From positions 81,505-145,504 of IMG/VR virus record IMGVR_UViG_3300020383_000006: DNA of 64,000 bases; one strand, written 5' to 3'. Position numbers and translations under genes: made by a program. The stretch comes from a virus. The notes under the pieces are model-generated. The model had not been told where the DNA came from. It made no database searches and saw nothing but the letters and a program-made list of their open reading frames with translations. This document shows positions 1-7,816 of this stretch, piece after piece; the stretch's first letter is position 1; each line of letters begins with the position of its first letter.

Positions 1-1541
1 TACATTATTCCATTACCGTAGTCTAATGACACATAAGTATGTATAATTGATGGATTATGTTTTCTTATAAAAGATTTAAGCAACTTTCCGAAGCCACCTA
101 CGCAATTCAGCGAGGCATACCTAATAATTTCGTATTCGTCCTTACAGGAAGGATTTAACCCTAAAACGGATACGAGCTTACCTTCATAAATTAAACCATA
201 ATAATATTTTGCGTCACGTGAACCTTGAATATGTGTTTTTTCTAAAAATGGAAAATATTCTTCTTTTGTTAATTTAACAACTGAACATTTTCTAGCATAA
301 TATCGTTCATTTGATTTACCACACATATGTAATATTTTAGATTTAATCACTTCAGGTTTTTGTTCCCACCAATCTTCATACACATGGATAATTCTATATC
401 CTTTATCTAAAACCTCAAGGGATTTATTTTGATGGTAATTCCTATCACCTTTCATTTCAAACGAATGCCAAAACATGCCGTTAAATTCTATAACGATTTT
501 ATGTTCAGGTATAATGATATCACATTCTTTGGGTGAAATTAATGAACGGTCATTTGGAATGTAATCAATATTGTTTTCTTCTAGAAATTTTCTAACTTCC
601 ATTTCTTTTGATGAAACAGAATAAGAATTTTTCCTATCTATACCTAAAGCAATCATTGCTTGTAAAACAGTTCTATGAGAACCAACTCCAATTACTTCAG
701 CAATTTTCCTAGAACATTGATACTTTTCGTATAATTCTAACAATAATTGTTTATTTGTTAATGCTTCTATAATTTCATCAGTAAAATGTATTTTAGAATA
801 ATTGTCATGCCCGTATCGTTCTTGGTTTGTTTCAATAACTTTTTGGAGTATATCCTTAGACTGAAGTGGGCGTTCAACACCATGATTTTGTAAACAAGTA
901 CCTTTTGATTTATCTAATATTTCAGGTGATTGTAATACATGGTTAACACCATATTTTTCAAGAACAGTTTCGGTGGATTTTTCTTTAGTAGATTCTAATT
1001 GAAATACGTTATCAACACCATATCTTTCATTTACGGAATCTACTCTATTTTGTTTAACTTGTTCACTTGAACGATAATCTTCTACACCATATTTTTCTTT
1101 TGAAGTTTGTTTAACTTTTTCTTTAAACTCATTAGAAGTAAAAACGTGTTCAGAACCATAACGTTCTTTATTTGTTTGTTTAATCTTTTCTTTAATAGAA
1201 TCATCTTTCATATGGTGACCACCATATTTTTCTGATGAAATTTTTCTAGCATTTTCTGATGAACATTTAACTGAACAGAATTTAGCAAAACCGCCTTTTT
1301 TATAATAAGGGGATTGTTTATCTATTCCCTTTGGTAAAATATTACCGCATGAGCATTTTGGAATTGAATTTATTTCATACAAAACGCAATATAATCTTTG
1401 AACCAAAGGTACGTTATTATATTGTTCATCTAAGAAAGAAGTTTTGATCAATAATTCTTTAACAAAATTTGTATGTTTACTGGAACGAATTTCCCTTCCA
1501 TTAGGGTAATTATTTTCAATGATATATTCTTTCAAGTTCAT
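1..1541 (-). CDS. VSR-like homing endonuclease with YG repeats, cut by window edge
   Basis: Open from ATG at 1541 to the left edge (about 513 codons seen, C-terminus missing). Domains in order: a Cys4 zinc site (C63, C65, C89, C93); seven copies of a repeat of about 22 residues centred on E(K/R)YG at about residues 104-247; a helix-turn-helix/NUMOD-like stretch at about 275-300; a nuclease core at about 312-410 with DIIIPEH, IEFNGMFWHS, a YH..K motif and HVYEDWW, which is the VSR-like/EDxHD layout; then an acetyltransferase-like tail (YYGLIYEGKLVSVLG). Proteins of this build in phages are regarded as mobile homing nucleases. It lies just behind the gene 23 terminator, so it is an intergenic insertion and probably needs its own promoter or readthrough; I see no clear promoter and only a weak ribosome site. 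The cleavage target cannot be told from the sequence. Confidence 0.8.
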   Translation of the reverse strand, partial: MNLKEYIIENNYPNGREIRSSKHTNFVKELLIKTSFLDEQYNNVPLVQRLYCVLYEINSIPKCSCGNILPKGIDKQSPYYKKGGFAKFCSVKCSSENARKISSEKYGGHHMKDDSIKEKIKQTNKERYGSEHVFTSNEFKEKVKQTSKEKYGVEDYRSSEQVKQNRVDSVNERYGVDNVFQLESTKEKSTETVLEKYGVNHVLQSPEILDKSKGTCLQNHGVERPLQSKDILQKVIETNQERYGHDNYSKIHFTDEIIEALTNKQLLLELYEKYQCSRKIAEVIGVGSHRTVLQAMIALGIDRKNSYSVSSKEMEVRKFLEENNIDYIPNDRSLISPKECDIIIPEHKIVIEFNGMFWHSFEMKGDRNYHQNKSLEVLDKGYRIIHVYEDWWEQKPEVIKSKILHMCGKSNERYYARKCSVVKLTKEEYFPFLEKTHIQGSRDAKYYYGLIYEGKLVSVLGLNPSCKDEYEIIRYASLNCVGGFGKLLKSFIRKHNPSIIHTYVSLDYGNGIM

Positions 1542-1602
1542 ATTATAATTCTGGTTCTTTATAAGATCATTCAATTATACCTTAATTTATTGGTGTTTTA
1601 TA

Positions 1603-1633
1603 GGCATAAAAAAGAGGAGCCAAAAGGCTCCTC
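1603..1633 (-). terminator. Rho-independent terminator after gene 23
   Basis: A perfect 8-bp stem (GAGGAGCC at 1614-1621, AAAA loop, GGCTCCTC at 1626-1633) is followed on the minus strand by TTTTTTAT. It ends the late head-gene transcript just after the major capsid gene. Confidence 0.92.
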
Positions 1634-1668
1634 AAGTTAGCTATGAATTATTATTGTTATAATTCAGA

Positions 1669-2949
1669 TTAGCCTTTAAGGTTAGTTACCGCGAATTTAC
1701 GGAAGTATTGGTTTTCACCTTGACCTAAACCTTTACCAGCTTTAGCAGAACCGTTAGCTTGGGTTTCAACGAAAGGATTCGCCTTAATACCGTAACGAGT
1801 CTGGAAACCGATACGTGGCTGGAAGCTATCTTCCGCAGTAGCACGTACCATTTCTAGTGGAACGTATGGGCACCAGTATACGCCAGCATCCCAAGCGTTT
1901 TGACCTTTATAACCCAATGTGATATAATCACGAGTTGCATAAGGGTCAACGTGAACTTGATAACGACCAAGCAAGATACCTGCAAAGGTGTTAGAAGTAA
2001 CGTCAACGTTCAAGCGAGAAGCCAACTCAGGGTTGTAATCCAATACGCCAGCCATGTTCAATGCAGAAGCAACGTTAGCTGAACAGATTACGCGGTTTGC
2101 TTTACCACGACGAGTTGAAATTGCGATTGCGTTAGCTTCAAGTTCAAGTTGGAACATAAGCCCTTTGAACTTCTCAACCAACCAACGACCGTCAGAGTCA
2201 GCAGAAAGGTCAAACATACCTGGAGTTGCAGCATCTTGAGCACCAATTTGTGCTGAAGTGTTGATTGTACGTAACAACTCACGGTCTTGTTCCGCTACAA
2301 TTTCAGTAGAAAGAACGTTAGCCAATTCACTTTCAGCGTCCAAGTTGTGGATTTGCTTCAAGTCGTGACGCAGTTCGTGGGTGAAAGAAGCTTTCAATTT
2401 ACGTGCTTTAGTTGAAACGTCAGTACGCTCAATTGAGAACGTCATTTCTTGCCAAGGATCGCCAGCTGTTGTACCAAGTTCTTCAGCTGCATTAGTTGAC
2501 ATACCAGTACCAGTAGAAGTACCTTCTGAAGGATCGCCTGTACCGAAGAAATCAGCAGGGAAACCTGAAGTATCACCAGCTTGAGTTCCAGCACCAGAGT
2601 GCGCAGTATTCGCTTCGTCGTGTAATGCTTCAGCGCCAGTTTGTGAAGTATAACGAGCACGCATAGCGAAGATTGAACCAGTTGGTCCAGATAGTGGTTG
2701 AACGCCAGCTAAATCAAAAGCCATAAGCTGAGGACCAGCACGACGAACCATACGGATCAATACTGGATCCCAGTTTGAAACACCACCAGTTTGAGTAGAA
2801 TGCTCAGAAGATTCGTTCATGCCTTGCATAAATTTGATCTGATTCGTAAGCATTGACTCAGTTACGTATTTTTTGTGACTTTCACCGATCTGAGGGAACT
2901 TTTCGCTCTCAATCAGCTCATTCACTTTTTCAGTAATCATATTATCCAT
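1669..2949 (-). CDS. 23: Major capsid protein, T4 gp23-like
   Basis: 426 residues against 521 for T4 gp23. It forms the hexameric shell of the head. Recognised from the family pattern: an N-terminal prohead region, then SNWDPVLIRMVRRAGPQLMAFD, the FSIERTDVSTKARKLKASFTHEL segment, and the C-terminal GIKANPFVETQ/FRKFAVTNLKG. A gp21 cut is expected near residue 46 (MNE followed by SSEH), but the exact site is inferred. It is the last gene of the head operon (67-68-21-internal proteins-22-23), is followed by a strong terminator, and has its own TATAAATA late box 42 bp upstream, which fits the high expression a capsid needs. Codon use looks less AT-rich than that of neighbouring genes. Confidence 0.95.
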   Translation of the reverse strand: MDNMITEKVNELIESEKFPQIGESHKKYVTESMLTNQIKFMQGMNESSEHSTQTGGVSNWDPVLIRMVRRAGPQLMAFDLAGVQPLSGPTGSIFAMRARYTSQTGAEALHDEANTAHSGAGTQAGDTSGFPADFFGTGDPSEGTSTGTGMSTNAAEELGTTAGDPWQEMTFSIERTDVSTKARKLKASFTHELRHDLKQIHNLDAESELANVLSTEIVAEQDRELLRTINTSAQIGAQDAATPGMFDLSADSDGRWLVEKFKGLMFQLELEANAIAISTRRGKANRVICSANVASALNMAGVLDYNPELASRLNVDVTSNTFAGILLGRYQVHVDPYATRDYITLGYKGQNAWDAGVYWCPYVPLEMVRATAEDSFQPRIGFQTRYGIKANPFVETQANGSAKAGKGLGQGENQYFRKFAVTNLKG

Positions 2950-2990
2950 TTTAAAACCTCTTGAATGAGAATTAATTAACCGTTATTAAT

Positions 2991-2998
2991 TATTTATA
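2991..2998 (-). promoter_or_regulatory. T4-type late promoter for gene 23
   Basis: Exact TATAAATA on the minus strand (TATTTATA on plus), 42 bp before the gene 23 start and between genes 22 and 23. T4 late promoters use this -10 box with gp55/gp33/gp45; those proteins are not in this window. Confidence 0.75.
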
Positions 2999-3009
2999 TA
3001 AATTGAAAT

Positions 3010-3756
3010 TTAAACTCGAGACATTACGCTGTCTAACCAAGAATTAGTTGGTTGATTCTGATTATTTTGCTCATTAAGCGTGTTATCTGAATCTTCTTTA
3101 CTATTTTCTTGACCAGGAGCTAAAGACTCTTTTAAATCTTCCAATGCGCCTTTATACTGTGACTCATCAATGAATTTAACTTTAGAAGCCATTTCCTGAA
3201 GTTTTTCACGTTTAGTCTCAGTCATGTCCTCAGAAACGGTTTCAAATACTTTAGAGCGTTTAGACTCAGTAATTGTCGCTTCCAATTCAGTTTGCTTGTC
3301 TAATAGCTTATCAATTTTCTGATTAGCTTCAGCAAGATTTTGATTTGCTTTATCCAATTCATTTTCTGAACCATGAGGAACTTGAACGTTGAATTGTTCA
3401 GCAATACTACCTAAACCACCAAGGAAACTTTCAGCAAGTTTAACCTTGATACCGTTGTCGACAGCCAGTTTGTTTTCAGACATAAACTCTGAAGCGGCAT
3501 GATCAACATATTTACCAATTTGAGGAATAACTTCTTCGTTAATATATTGTTCCGTTTTGTCTTCCATCTCGGTAACAACATATTCTGAATAGTTTTCGGC
3601 CAATGCTGAATACTTATCTTCAGCCTTAGCTTCCTCTTCAGTTCTAATTTCTTCTCGGGCTTCAGAAATCTGATTTTCCAAGACCTTAGAAACCTTCGTT
3701 TTAAAGTCTTCACTGATTTCAACGCCATCGAAGATTTTCATTAGATCTTCGTTCAT
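3010..3756 (-). CDS. 22: Prohead core scaffolding protein, T4 gp22-like
   Basis: 248 residues (T4 gp22 is 269), strongly charged and predicted almost all helical, with many Glu/Lys/Gln heptads, including about residues 130-165. It is the main protein of the temporary core inside the prohead; gp21 degrades it on maturation. LxE/IxE type tripeptides are scattered through it, as expected for a gp21 substrate. The C-terminus NSWLDSVMSRV is of the kind conserved in gp22 proteins. It lies between gene 21 and gene 23 as in T4, but here three internal-protein genes separate it from gene 21. Its own late box is at 3797-3804. Confidence 0.88.
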   Translation of the reverse strand: MNEDLMKIFDGVEISEDFKTKVSKVLENQISEAREEIRTEEEAKAEDKYSALAENYSEYVVTEMEDKTEQYINEEVIPQIGKYVDHAASEFMSENKLAVDNGIKVKLAESFLGGLGSIAEQFNVQVPHGSENELDKANQNLAEANQKIDKLLDKQTELEATITESKRSKVFETVSEDMTETKREKLQEMASKVKFIDESQYKGALEDLKESLAPGQENSKEDSDNTLNEQNNQNQPTNSWLDSVMSRV

Positions 3757-3796
3757 TTTCTTGACCTCGCTTTATGAAAATAACTCATATAAACTA

Positions 3797-3804
3797 TATT
3801 TATA
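3797..3804 (-). promoter_or_regulatory. T4-type late promoter for gene 22
   Basis: Exact TATAAATA on the minus strand, 41 bp before the gene 22 start and downstream of the internal-protein gene 3826-4245. Confidence 0.75.
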
Positions 3805-3825
3805 TGTACTATAAATTAAAATTAT

Positions 3826-4245
3826 TTACTGTATGGAACTTAGAATAGTTTCTTTATTCTTTTTAATTGATCTTTCTATCTTTTTAAATAAATTTTCAAC
3901 GCTTTTAGAAGAAGAAACGGTTCTTATATCGTATAATCTAAACCCTTTCCACTCAGCCACTAATTTATCAGCCAAACGCATACCAGAAATATGAGTTTCA
4001 CCTTTTTCATGACCATATATTTCTAAAGTAGCAAATTTTCCACTTTGACCAATTAGATTAATTTTCATTAAATCTGAATGAAATTCCCCATCCTTTACTT
4101 TTACTTTTATTCCATCTTGATCAAATATTTTTGGGAATAATTTCATAGCTTCTTTTTTTGCTGATGAAAATAGTTCATTTTTATTATTGCGAAAATCAAA
4201 TGTTCCTGTTGGGGATTCATTCAGAAATTCTTTAAACGTTTTCAT
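3826..4245 (-). CDS. Putative internal head protein with capsid-targeting peptide
   Basis: 139 residues. It starts MKTFKEFLNE then S, nearly identical to the start of at least eight other genes here and similar to the T4 IPIII capsid-targeting sequence, which gp21 cuts after the final Glu. The rest (after about residue 10) is a mixed alpha/beta basic protein with a Lys-rich C-terminal helix (IERSIKKNKETILSSIQ), not matching a family I recognise. It is the third gene after protease gene 21, only 3 bp after the previous gene, and probably co-translated. Inference: it is taken into the prohead core, trimmed, and injected with the DNA. Confidence 0.75.
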   Translation of the reverse strand: MKTFKEFLNESPTGTFDFRNNKNELFSSAKKEAMKLFPKIFDQDGIKVKVKDGEFHSDLMKINLIGQSGKFATLEIYGHEKGETHISGMRLADKLVAEWKGFRLYDIRTVSSSKSVENLFKKIERSIKKNKETILSSIQ

Positions 4246-4248
4246 TGT

Positions 4249-4725
4249 TTATAAAAACCTCTTTGCTGATTCATTTGCAAGTTTTTTAATTTTTGCTAAT
4301 GTTAAACCACTTGCATCATGATTTCTATGACCTTTTACACTACCGCTAATTGAAGTTTTTTCAATTCCATTGACCACACCCCTACTATTGAATGTTAATT
4401 TGAATCTAAAAGAAACATCGACATCATCTAATGGAAATCCGTCACTACTAGAACCTCTGAATGTAGCTCTCGCATCAATAGTGGCTGAATCAGAATGAAT
4501 ATTTAATTGGGAACTAATATAGCTTGTTGTTAACCTACCATTGCCAGAATTTAAACTCCAACTTAACATTTTTGCTATTTTAGAATATCCTTTTTCAAGT
4601 ACTTTTAGATTAGCAATTTCTTGTGGAATTCTACCATTCAAATCATAAGTCTTATTAAAGAACTCAGGATTTTTTAAAAATTCTGGGAAATTTGATTCAT
4701 TCAAAAATTCTTTAAACGTTTTCAT
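4249..4725 (-). CDS. Putative internal head protein with capsid-targeting peptide
   Basis: 158 residues from ATG 4725. An in-frame start 24 bp earlier exists, but the ATG at 4725 puts the conserved peptide MKTFKEFLNE then S exactly at the N-terminus, with AGG about 10 bases before it. After the predicted cut the protein is basic, with a likely beta-rich middle (DSATIDARATFRGS..., DVSFRFKLTF) and a Lys-rich C-terminal helix. I recognise no catalytic motif. It belongs to the block of three internal-protein genes between 21 and 22. Confidence 0.75.
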   Translation of the reverse strand: MKTFKEFLNESNFPEFLKNPEFFNKTYDLNGRIPQEIANLKVLEKGYSKIAKMLSWSLNSGNGRLTTSYISSQLNIHSDSATIDARATFRGSSSDGFPLDDVDVSFRFKLTFNSRGVVNGIEKTSISGSVKGHRNHDASGLTLAKIKKLANESAKRFL

Positions 4726-4742
4726 TATTTTAAACCTATATG

Positions 4743-5000
4743 TTACCACTGTTTAAATACATAATCATCTTTACTTAAATACCAATTTTCGGTGTTGCCG
4801 TTTTCTAATTCTACAGCAACTTCATAATTGTATCTATCTTCTCTTTCTATATCCTTTACGATCACGACAATAGGTTTTTCGAAAGAATCAGGATTATCTA
4901 CTTCAGCAGCCAAATAGCTTTTTCCTTTTCTTAATGAAGGCGGATTCATCCAACCTTCATCATTCATGTCTTCATTTAAAAAATCTTTGAATGTTTTCAT
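4743..5000 (-). CDS. Putative small internal head protein with capsid-targeting peptide
   Basis: 85 residues beginning MKTFKDFLNE then D. The ATG overlaps the stop of gene 21 (ATGA), so its translation is coupled to the prohead protease, a strong sign that it works in prohead assembly. The mature part after residue 10 is acidic, with a small beta-barrel-like pattern (KSYLAAEVDNPDSFEKPIVVIV..., NYEVAVELENGN); the function is unknown. Confidence 0.75.
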   Translation of the reverse strand: MKTFKDFLNEDMNDEGWMNPPSLRKGKSYLAAEVDNPDSFEKPIVVIVKDIEREDRYNYEVAVELENGNTENWYLSKDDYVFKQW

Positions 5001-5644
5001 TTCTTAAGTCCTTTAACATAATCTTCTAATTTCTGAAGGAATATTCCTTCATCAAATTGATGAACAGGTTCTTGACCTTCTTTCTGAACCCAAATACCTG
5101 ATTCAGTAAGCATCCATTGCTTTGATTCGTTAATAGCGTTAACATAAGCATCAGGAGCTGAAGGGTTGTCAACACAATCGGTTGCTGTGAACATTAAATC
5201 ATCTTGAACGTATTTAGTACCGTTTCTTTCTTTAAGTGACCCTAAAGCACGAGTTGAAACGCCAAGGTTAAACCCGCCTTCTAATAAACCTTTAACGATT
5301 TCACCTTTTGGCGTATTTAAAACCAATGCTTTACCGTAGACGTCATTGCCTTGCCATTCTAATTCCTTAATAAGGATAGCCGCTTGGCTAGGATCAGCAA
5401 AAGGATATTCTGGGTGGTTTAATTCACCCAAAGCTCTACGTCTACTAACATAATCTCTGTCATAACGGTCAATAGCTTTTTCCATAACTGAACGTTCATA
5501 GAAACGACCATTACCGTTTTTGATTTCTGATTGTGCAAAGATACCCTCAATGAAAACTTGTTTACCGCTTTCGGTGTTTTCAGTAAGCATCTCAACTTTA
5601 TCAGATGATTCTACTAATAGATTGTACATTTTATTTTTATCCAT
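4997..5644 (-). CDS. 21: Prohead maturation protease, T4 gp21-like
   Basis: 215 residues (T4 gp21 is 212). A serine protease of the herpesvirus-assemblin/U9 type that cleaves core and shell proteins after (L/I)xE-like sites during head maturation. Visible motifs: FAQSEIKNGNGRFYERSVM near residues 36-54; catalytic His77 in GELNHPEYPFADPSQ; catalytic Ser130 in NLGVSTRALGS; and the TATDCVDNPSAPDAYV segment at the end of the core. The gene sits between 68 and three internal-protein genes whose N-termini look like its substrates. Its stop overlaps the next start. Confidence 0.93.
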   Translation of the reverse strand: MDKNKMYNLLVESSDKVEMLTENTESGKQVFIEGIFAQSEIKNGNGRFYERSVMEKAIDRYDRDYVSRRRALGELNHPEYPFADPSQAAILIKELEWQGNDVYGKALVLNTPKGEIVKGLLEGGFNLGVSTRALGSLKERNGTKYVQDDLMFTATDCVDNPSAPDAYVNAINESKQWMLTESGIWVQKEGQEPVHQFDEGIFLQKLEDYVKGLKK

Positions 5645-5646
5645 TT

Positions 5647-5913
5647 TTATAGCCCCATAGAACTACGTTTCTTCAGAGCCTTTTTTCTTTTGTACTGTGA
5701 TCTTTTCTTAGCACCTGAACCCTTTGAACGCTTAGTTCTTACTGCCTTTCTAATAGAACGTTTTTTAGAAGATTTTTCTGAACCAGACATAGGAACACAA
5801 GAAGTTCCTTTAGAGTTTAATTTAAACCCTTTTTTACATTTAACTCTTTTGGTCTTTTTACCTTTTGAGTTAACTCTGGTTACTTTACGCGCTTCTTCAA
5901 TTTGGTCAGACAT
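5647..5913 (-). CDS. 68: Prohead core protein in gene 68 position
   Basis: 88 residues, extremely basic (Lys/Arg clusters from about residue 12 to the end, such as KKRSIRKAVRTKRSKGSGAKKR). It has a short CKKGF.....GTSCVPM segment with two Cys that resembles a motif common in marine T4-like phages. Its place between 67 and 21 equals T4 gene 68, a minor prohead core protein, though T4 gp68 is longer (141) and sequence similarity cannot be shown by eye. The charge suggests contact with the acidic core proteins or DNA. Two bp separate it from gene 21. Confidence 0.7.
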   Translation of the reverse strand: MSDQIEEARKVTRVNSKGKKTKRVKCKKGFKLNSKGTSCVPMSGSEKSSKKRSIRKAVRTKRSKGSGAKKRSQYKRKKALKKRSSMGL

Positions 5914-5934
5914 AATATTTACCTCCAGTGAGGA

Positions 5935-6171
5935 TTATTCTTCGTCTTTATCTTTTTCTTCATCATCAGAATCTGAATATTTTTCATCATCAAGGTCTTC
6001 TTCGTCATCTTCTTCAGGTTCTTTTTCTTCAGAAACGAAGCTGTAACCAGTAAGGATTTCAGATTCACGTTCATTAATTTTATAACCAACTGATTCTTTT
6101 AGTTTATCTTTAATACCATTGATAACTTCGTTAGAGTTACCTTCTTTTAATTTTGTGTACAAGTCTTTCAT
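5935..6171 (-). CDS. 67: Prohead core protein, T4 gp67-like
   Basis: 78 residues (T4 gp67 is 80). Basic/amphipathic first half, and an extreme Asp/Glu tail from about residue 48 (EEKEPEEDDEEDLDDEK...). This layout and the position between portal 20 and 68 match gp67, an essential prohead core protein cut by gp21 into small peptides that remain in the head. YKINERESEIL contains a possible INE cut site. Confidence 0.82.
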   Translation of the reverse strand: MKDLYTKLKEGNSNEVINGIKDKLKESVGYKINERESEILTGYSFVSEEKEPEEDDEEDLDDEKYSDSDDEEKDKDEE

Positions 6172-6206
6172 TTTAAAAACCTCTAGTTAAATTTATTCCT
6201 TTAATT

Positions 6207-6214
6207 TATTTATT
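6207..6214 (-). promoter_or_regulatory. Late-promoter-like box before gene 67
   Basis: AATAAATA on the minus strand (7 of 8 to TATAAATA), 36 bp before the gene 67 start. The same variant recurs at the same spacing before genes 18, 48, 4 and a fibre gene. Confidence 0.5.
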
Positions 6215-6225
6215 AAAGAAAAATA

Positions 6226-7746
6226 TTAAAATCTTCCTGGTTCTTCTTTAGGCTGATATTGTTCAATATTTTTCTCTTCTTTAATTTCTTTATCCATTTC
6301 CTTCATTTGTTCTTCATTTTGTTTAAATATTTCACGGCGAACGTAATTGTGGGAAATATATTTACCAGTATATTGGTCTAATTCTCTAGCTAAATTTAAA
6401 CGTTCTTGAAGGATTTCGTTTCTAGTCGCTTCTTCTAAATACAAATCATGTGAATAGTTAAAAACGATTTTGTCTTTAATATCATCAAATTCCTTTGACG
6501 TCATTATTTTAGTAAGAATACATTCGGTTCTTAATAAATCCAAGAACACTTCATTAAAGCGGGTTCTAACTCTAGAAACAAATTTACTAAACTTCAACTC
6601 ATCCCTAGTAATTTCAGTTGTTCTGCCGCCCATAAATGTGGATTCAGGTTCTAATCTAGAAACAGGTAAATTAAGTGACTTATAAACTTTTTTCTGGAAA
6701 TAGACAATATCTTCAATATCACCTAAGTTTTGACCACCAGGAAGCGTAGTAACTTCAGTTCCTTTACCGTTAGAATCACGAGGCAACCAAAAGTCCTCTT
6801 GCATCGTATAAAAGGCTTTTCCATCCTTGAACGTACCCTTTTCAGGGTCAAATTGCATTTTGTTCCTGTAGGATGTTTGGAGCTTCTTAAGATATGCTTG
6901 TCCTTTAGACTTTTGAAGTTTAGAAGTATCAACATAAAAAACACGACGTTCAGGTGCGCGAGTAATACGGTAAATTAAAAGCGCATTTTCCATCATTCGT
7001 AATTGGTTAACAGGCTTAACTGCTTTATGCAAATAAGAAACCGCGTAACCTGTTTTATCATCAGTCATTCCAGTAGTAACGTAAACAACTGCATCAGGGT
7101 TTAATTCTACTGCTTCAATATATTGGTTTCTATCAGTTTTCTTATTCTTTTTATTTGTACCAACGTTTTCATTATAGATAATTTTTTCTATAATTCCAGT
7201 AATTGCTTTAGTTTGTCTATCATATTCAGTTTGTTTAACCTTAGATACAAATCTAGGGTCTAACTGAACAACTTTCAAAATACCGTCTTTGGGTCTACTT
7301 TTGTCTATAACTTTTTGGTAAGTTGCGCGACCATCTATGTAAAAATCACGTGCTTTTTTGTAAATAGTTTTCTTTAATTCCATTACTCGGGTTATTTTAT
7401 CCCAAGCATCATAAATTTTATTTCTTACATTTTCAGAAAGGTCATCTTCTAATCCCGTTAAATCCATAGAAACAGGTTCTTCATTTTCATGGAAAGAAAC
7501 CATTTCGTTAATAATGTCATCAATAGCTAAATCAACCAATTCATAATTAGCTATTTCCCTGTAGTCTTCAATTAATGCCGCTTGGTCAGAATATTTTGGG
7601 TCAAAGTTTAGGAAGTTTTGGTAGTATCCCTCAGAAAACTCAATAGCACCATCATCATTTTCGTCTGCTATCTGATTGGTCTGAATCCTTTCTTCATCAG
7701 GATTATCAAACTTAAATTTTTCTAGAAAATCACCAAATACACTCAT
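6226..7746 (-). CDS. 20: Portal vertex protein, T4 gp20-like
   Basis: 506 residues (T4 gp20 is 524). The dodecameric portal ring through which DNA enters and leaves; it also starts head assembly. Family features seen: EDYREIANYELVDLAIDDIINEMV in the N-terminal wing, KKTIYKKARDFYIDGR, the central APERRVFYVDTSKLQKSKGQAYL segment, the LPGGQNLGDIEDIVYFQKKVYKSLNLPVSRLE crown/stem region, and RTRFNEVFLDLLRTECILTKIM. ATG 7746 is chosen over TTG 7749 because AAGGA lies 8 bases before it. A late promoter embedded next to a terminator lies upstream (7774-7807). Confidence 0.93.
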   Translation of the reverse strand: MSVFGDFLEKFKFDNPDEERIQTNQIADENDDGAIEFSEGYYQNFLNFDPKYSDQAALIEDYREIANYELVDLAIDDIINEMVSFHENEEPVSMDLTGLEDDLSENVRNKIYDAWDKITRVMELKKTIYKKARDFYIDGRATYQKVIDKSRPKDGILKVVQLDPRFVSKVKQTEYDRQTKAITGIIEKIIYNENVGTNKKNKKTDRNQYIEAVELNPDAVVYVTTGMTDDKTGYAVSYLHKAVKPVNQLRMMENALLIYRITRAPERRVFYVDTSKLQKSKGQAYLKKLQTSYRNKMQFDPEKGTFKDGKAFYTMQEDFWLPRDSNGKGTEVTTLPGGQNLGDIEDIVYFQKKVYKSLNLPVSRLEPESTFMGGRTTEITRDELKFSKFVSRVRTRFNEVFLDLLRTECILTKIMTSKEFDDIKDKIVFNYSHDLYLEEATRNEILQERLNLARELDQYTGKYISHNYVRREIFKQNEEQMKEMDKEIKEEKNIEQYQPKEEPGRF

Positions 7747-7773
7747 CAATAGATTCCTTTTTGAAAATACAAA

Positions 7774-7796
7774 TCGAGGGAATTAACTTCCCTCGA
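7774..7796 (-). terminator. Terminator-like hairpin between genes 19 and 20
   Basis: Perfect 9-bp stem TCGAGGGAA / TTCCCTCGA with a 5-base loop. On the minus strand it is followed by TTTGTATTTTC, a broken U-run. The late box at 7800-7807 lies just before it, so the transcript start falls inside the first arm. Confidence 0.7.
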
Positions 7797-7799
7797 ATA

Positions 7800-7807
7800 T
7801 ATTTATA
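7800..7807 (-). promoter_or_regulatory. T4-type late promoter for gene 20
   Basis: Exact TATAAATA on the minus strand, 53 bp before the gene 20 ATG and immediately upstream of the 7774-7796 hairpin. Confidence 0.72.
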
Positions 7808-7816
7808 TCATAATAA

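Noticed and set aside
600-1250. Spaced repeats in the left-end gene that could suggest an array
   Set aside because: They are the E(K/R)YG protein repeats of the homing nuclease.
5690-6046. Plus-strand open frame rich in Ser/Glu
   Set aside because: It is the mirror of genes 67 and 68; no ribosome site and no plus-strand context.
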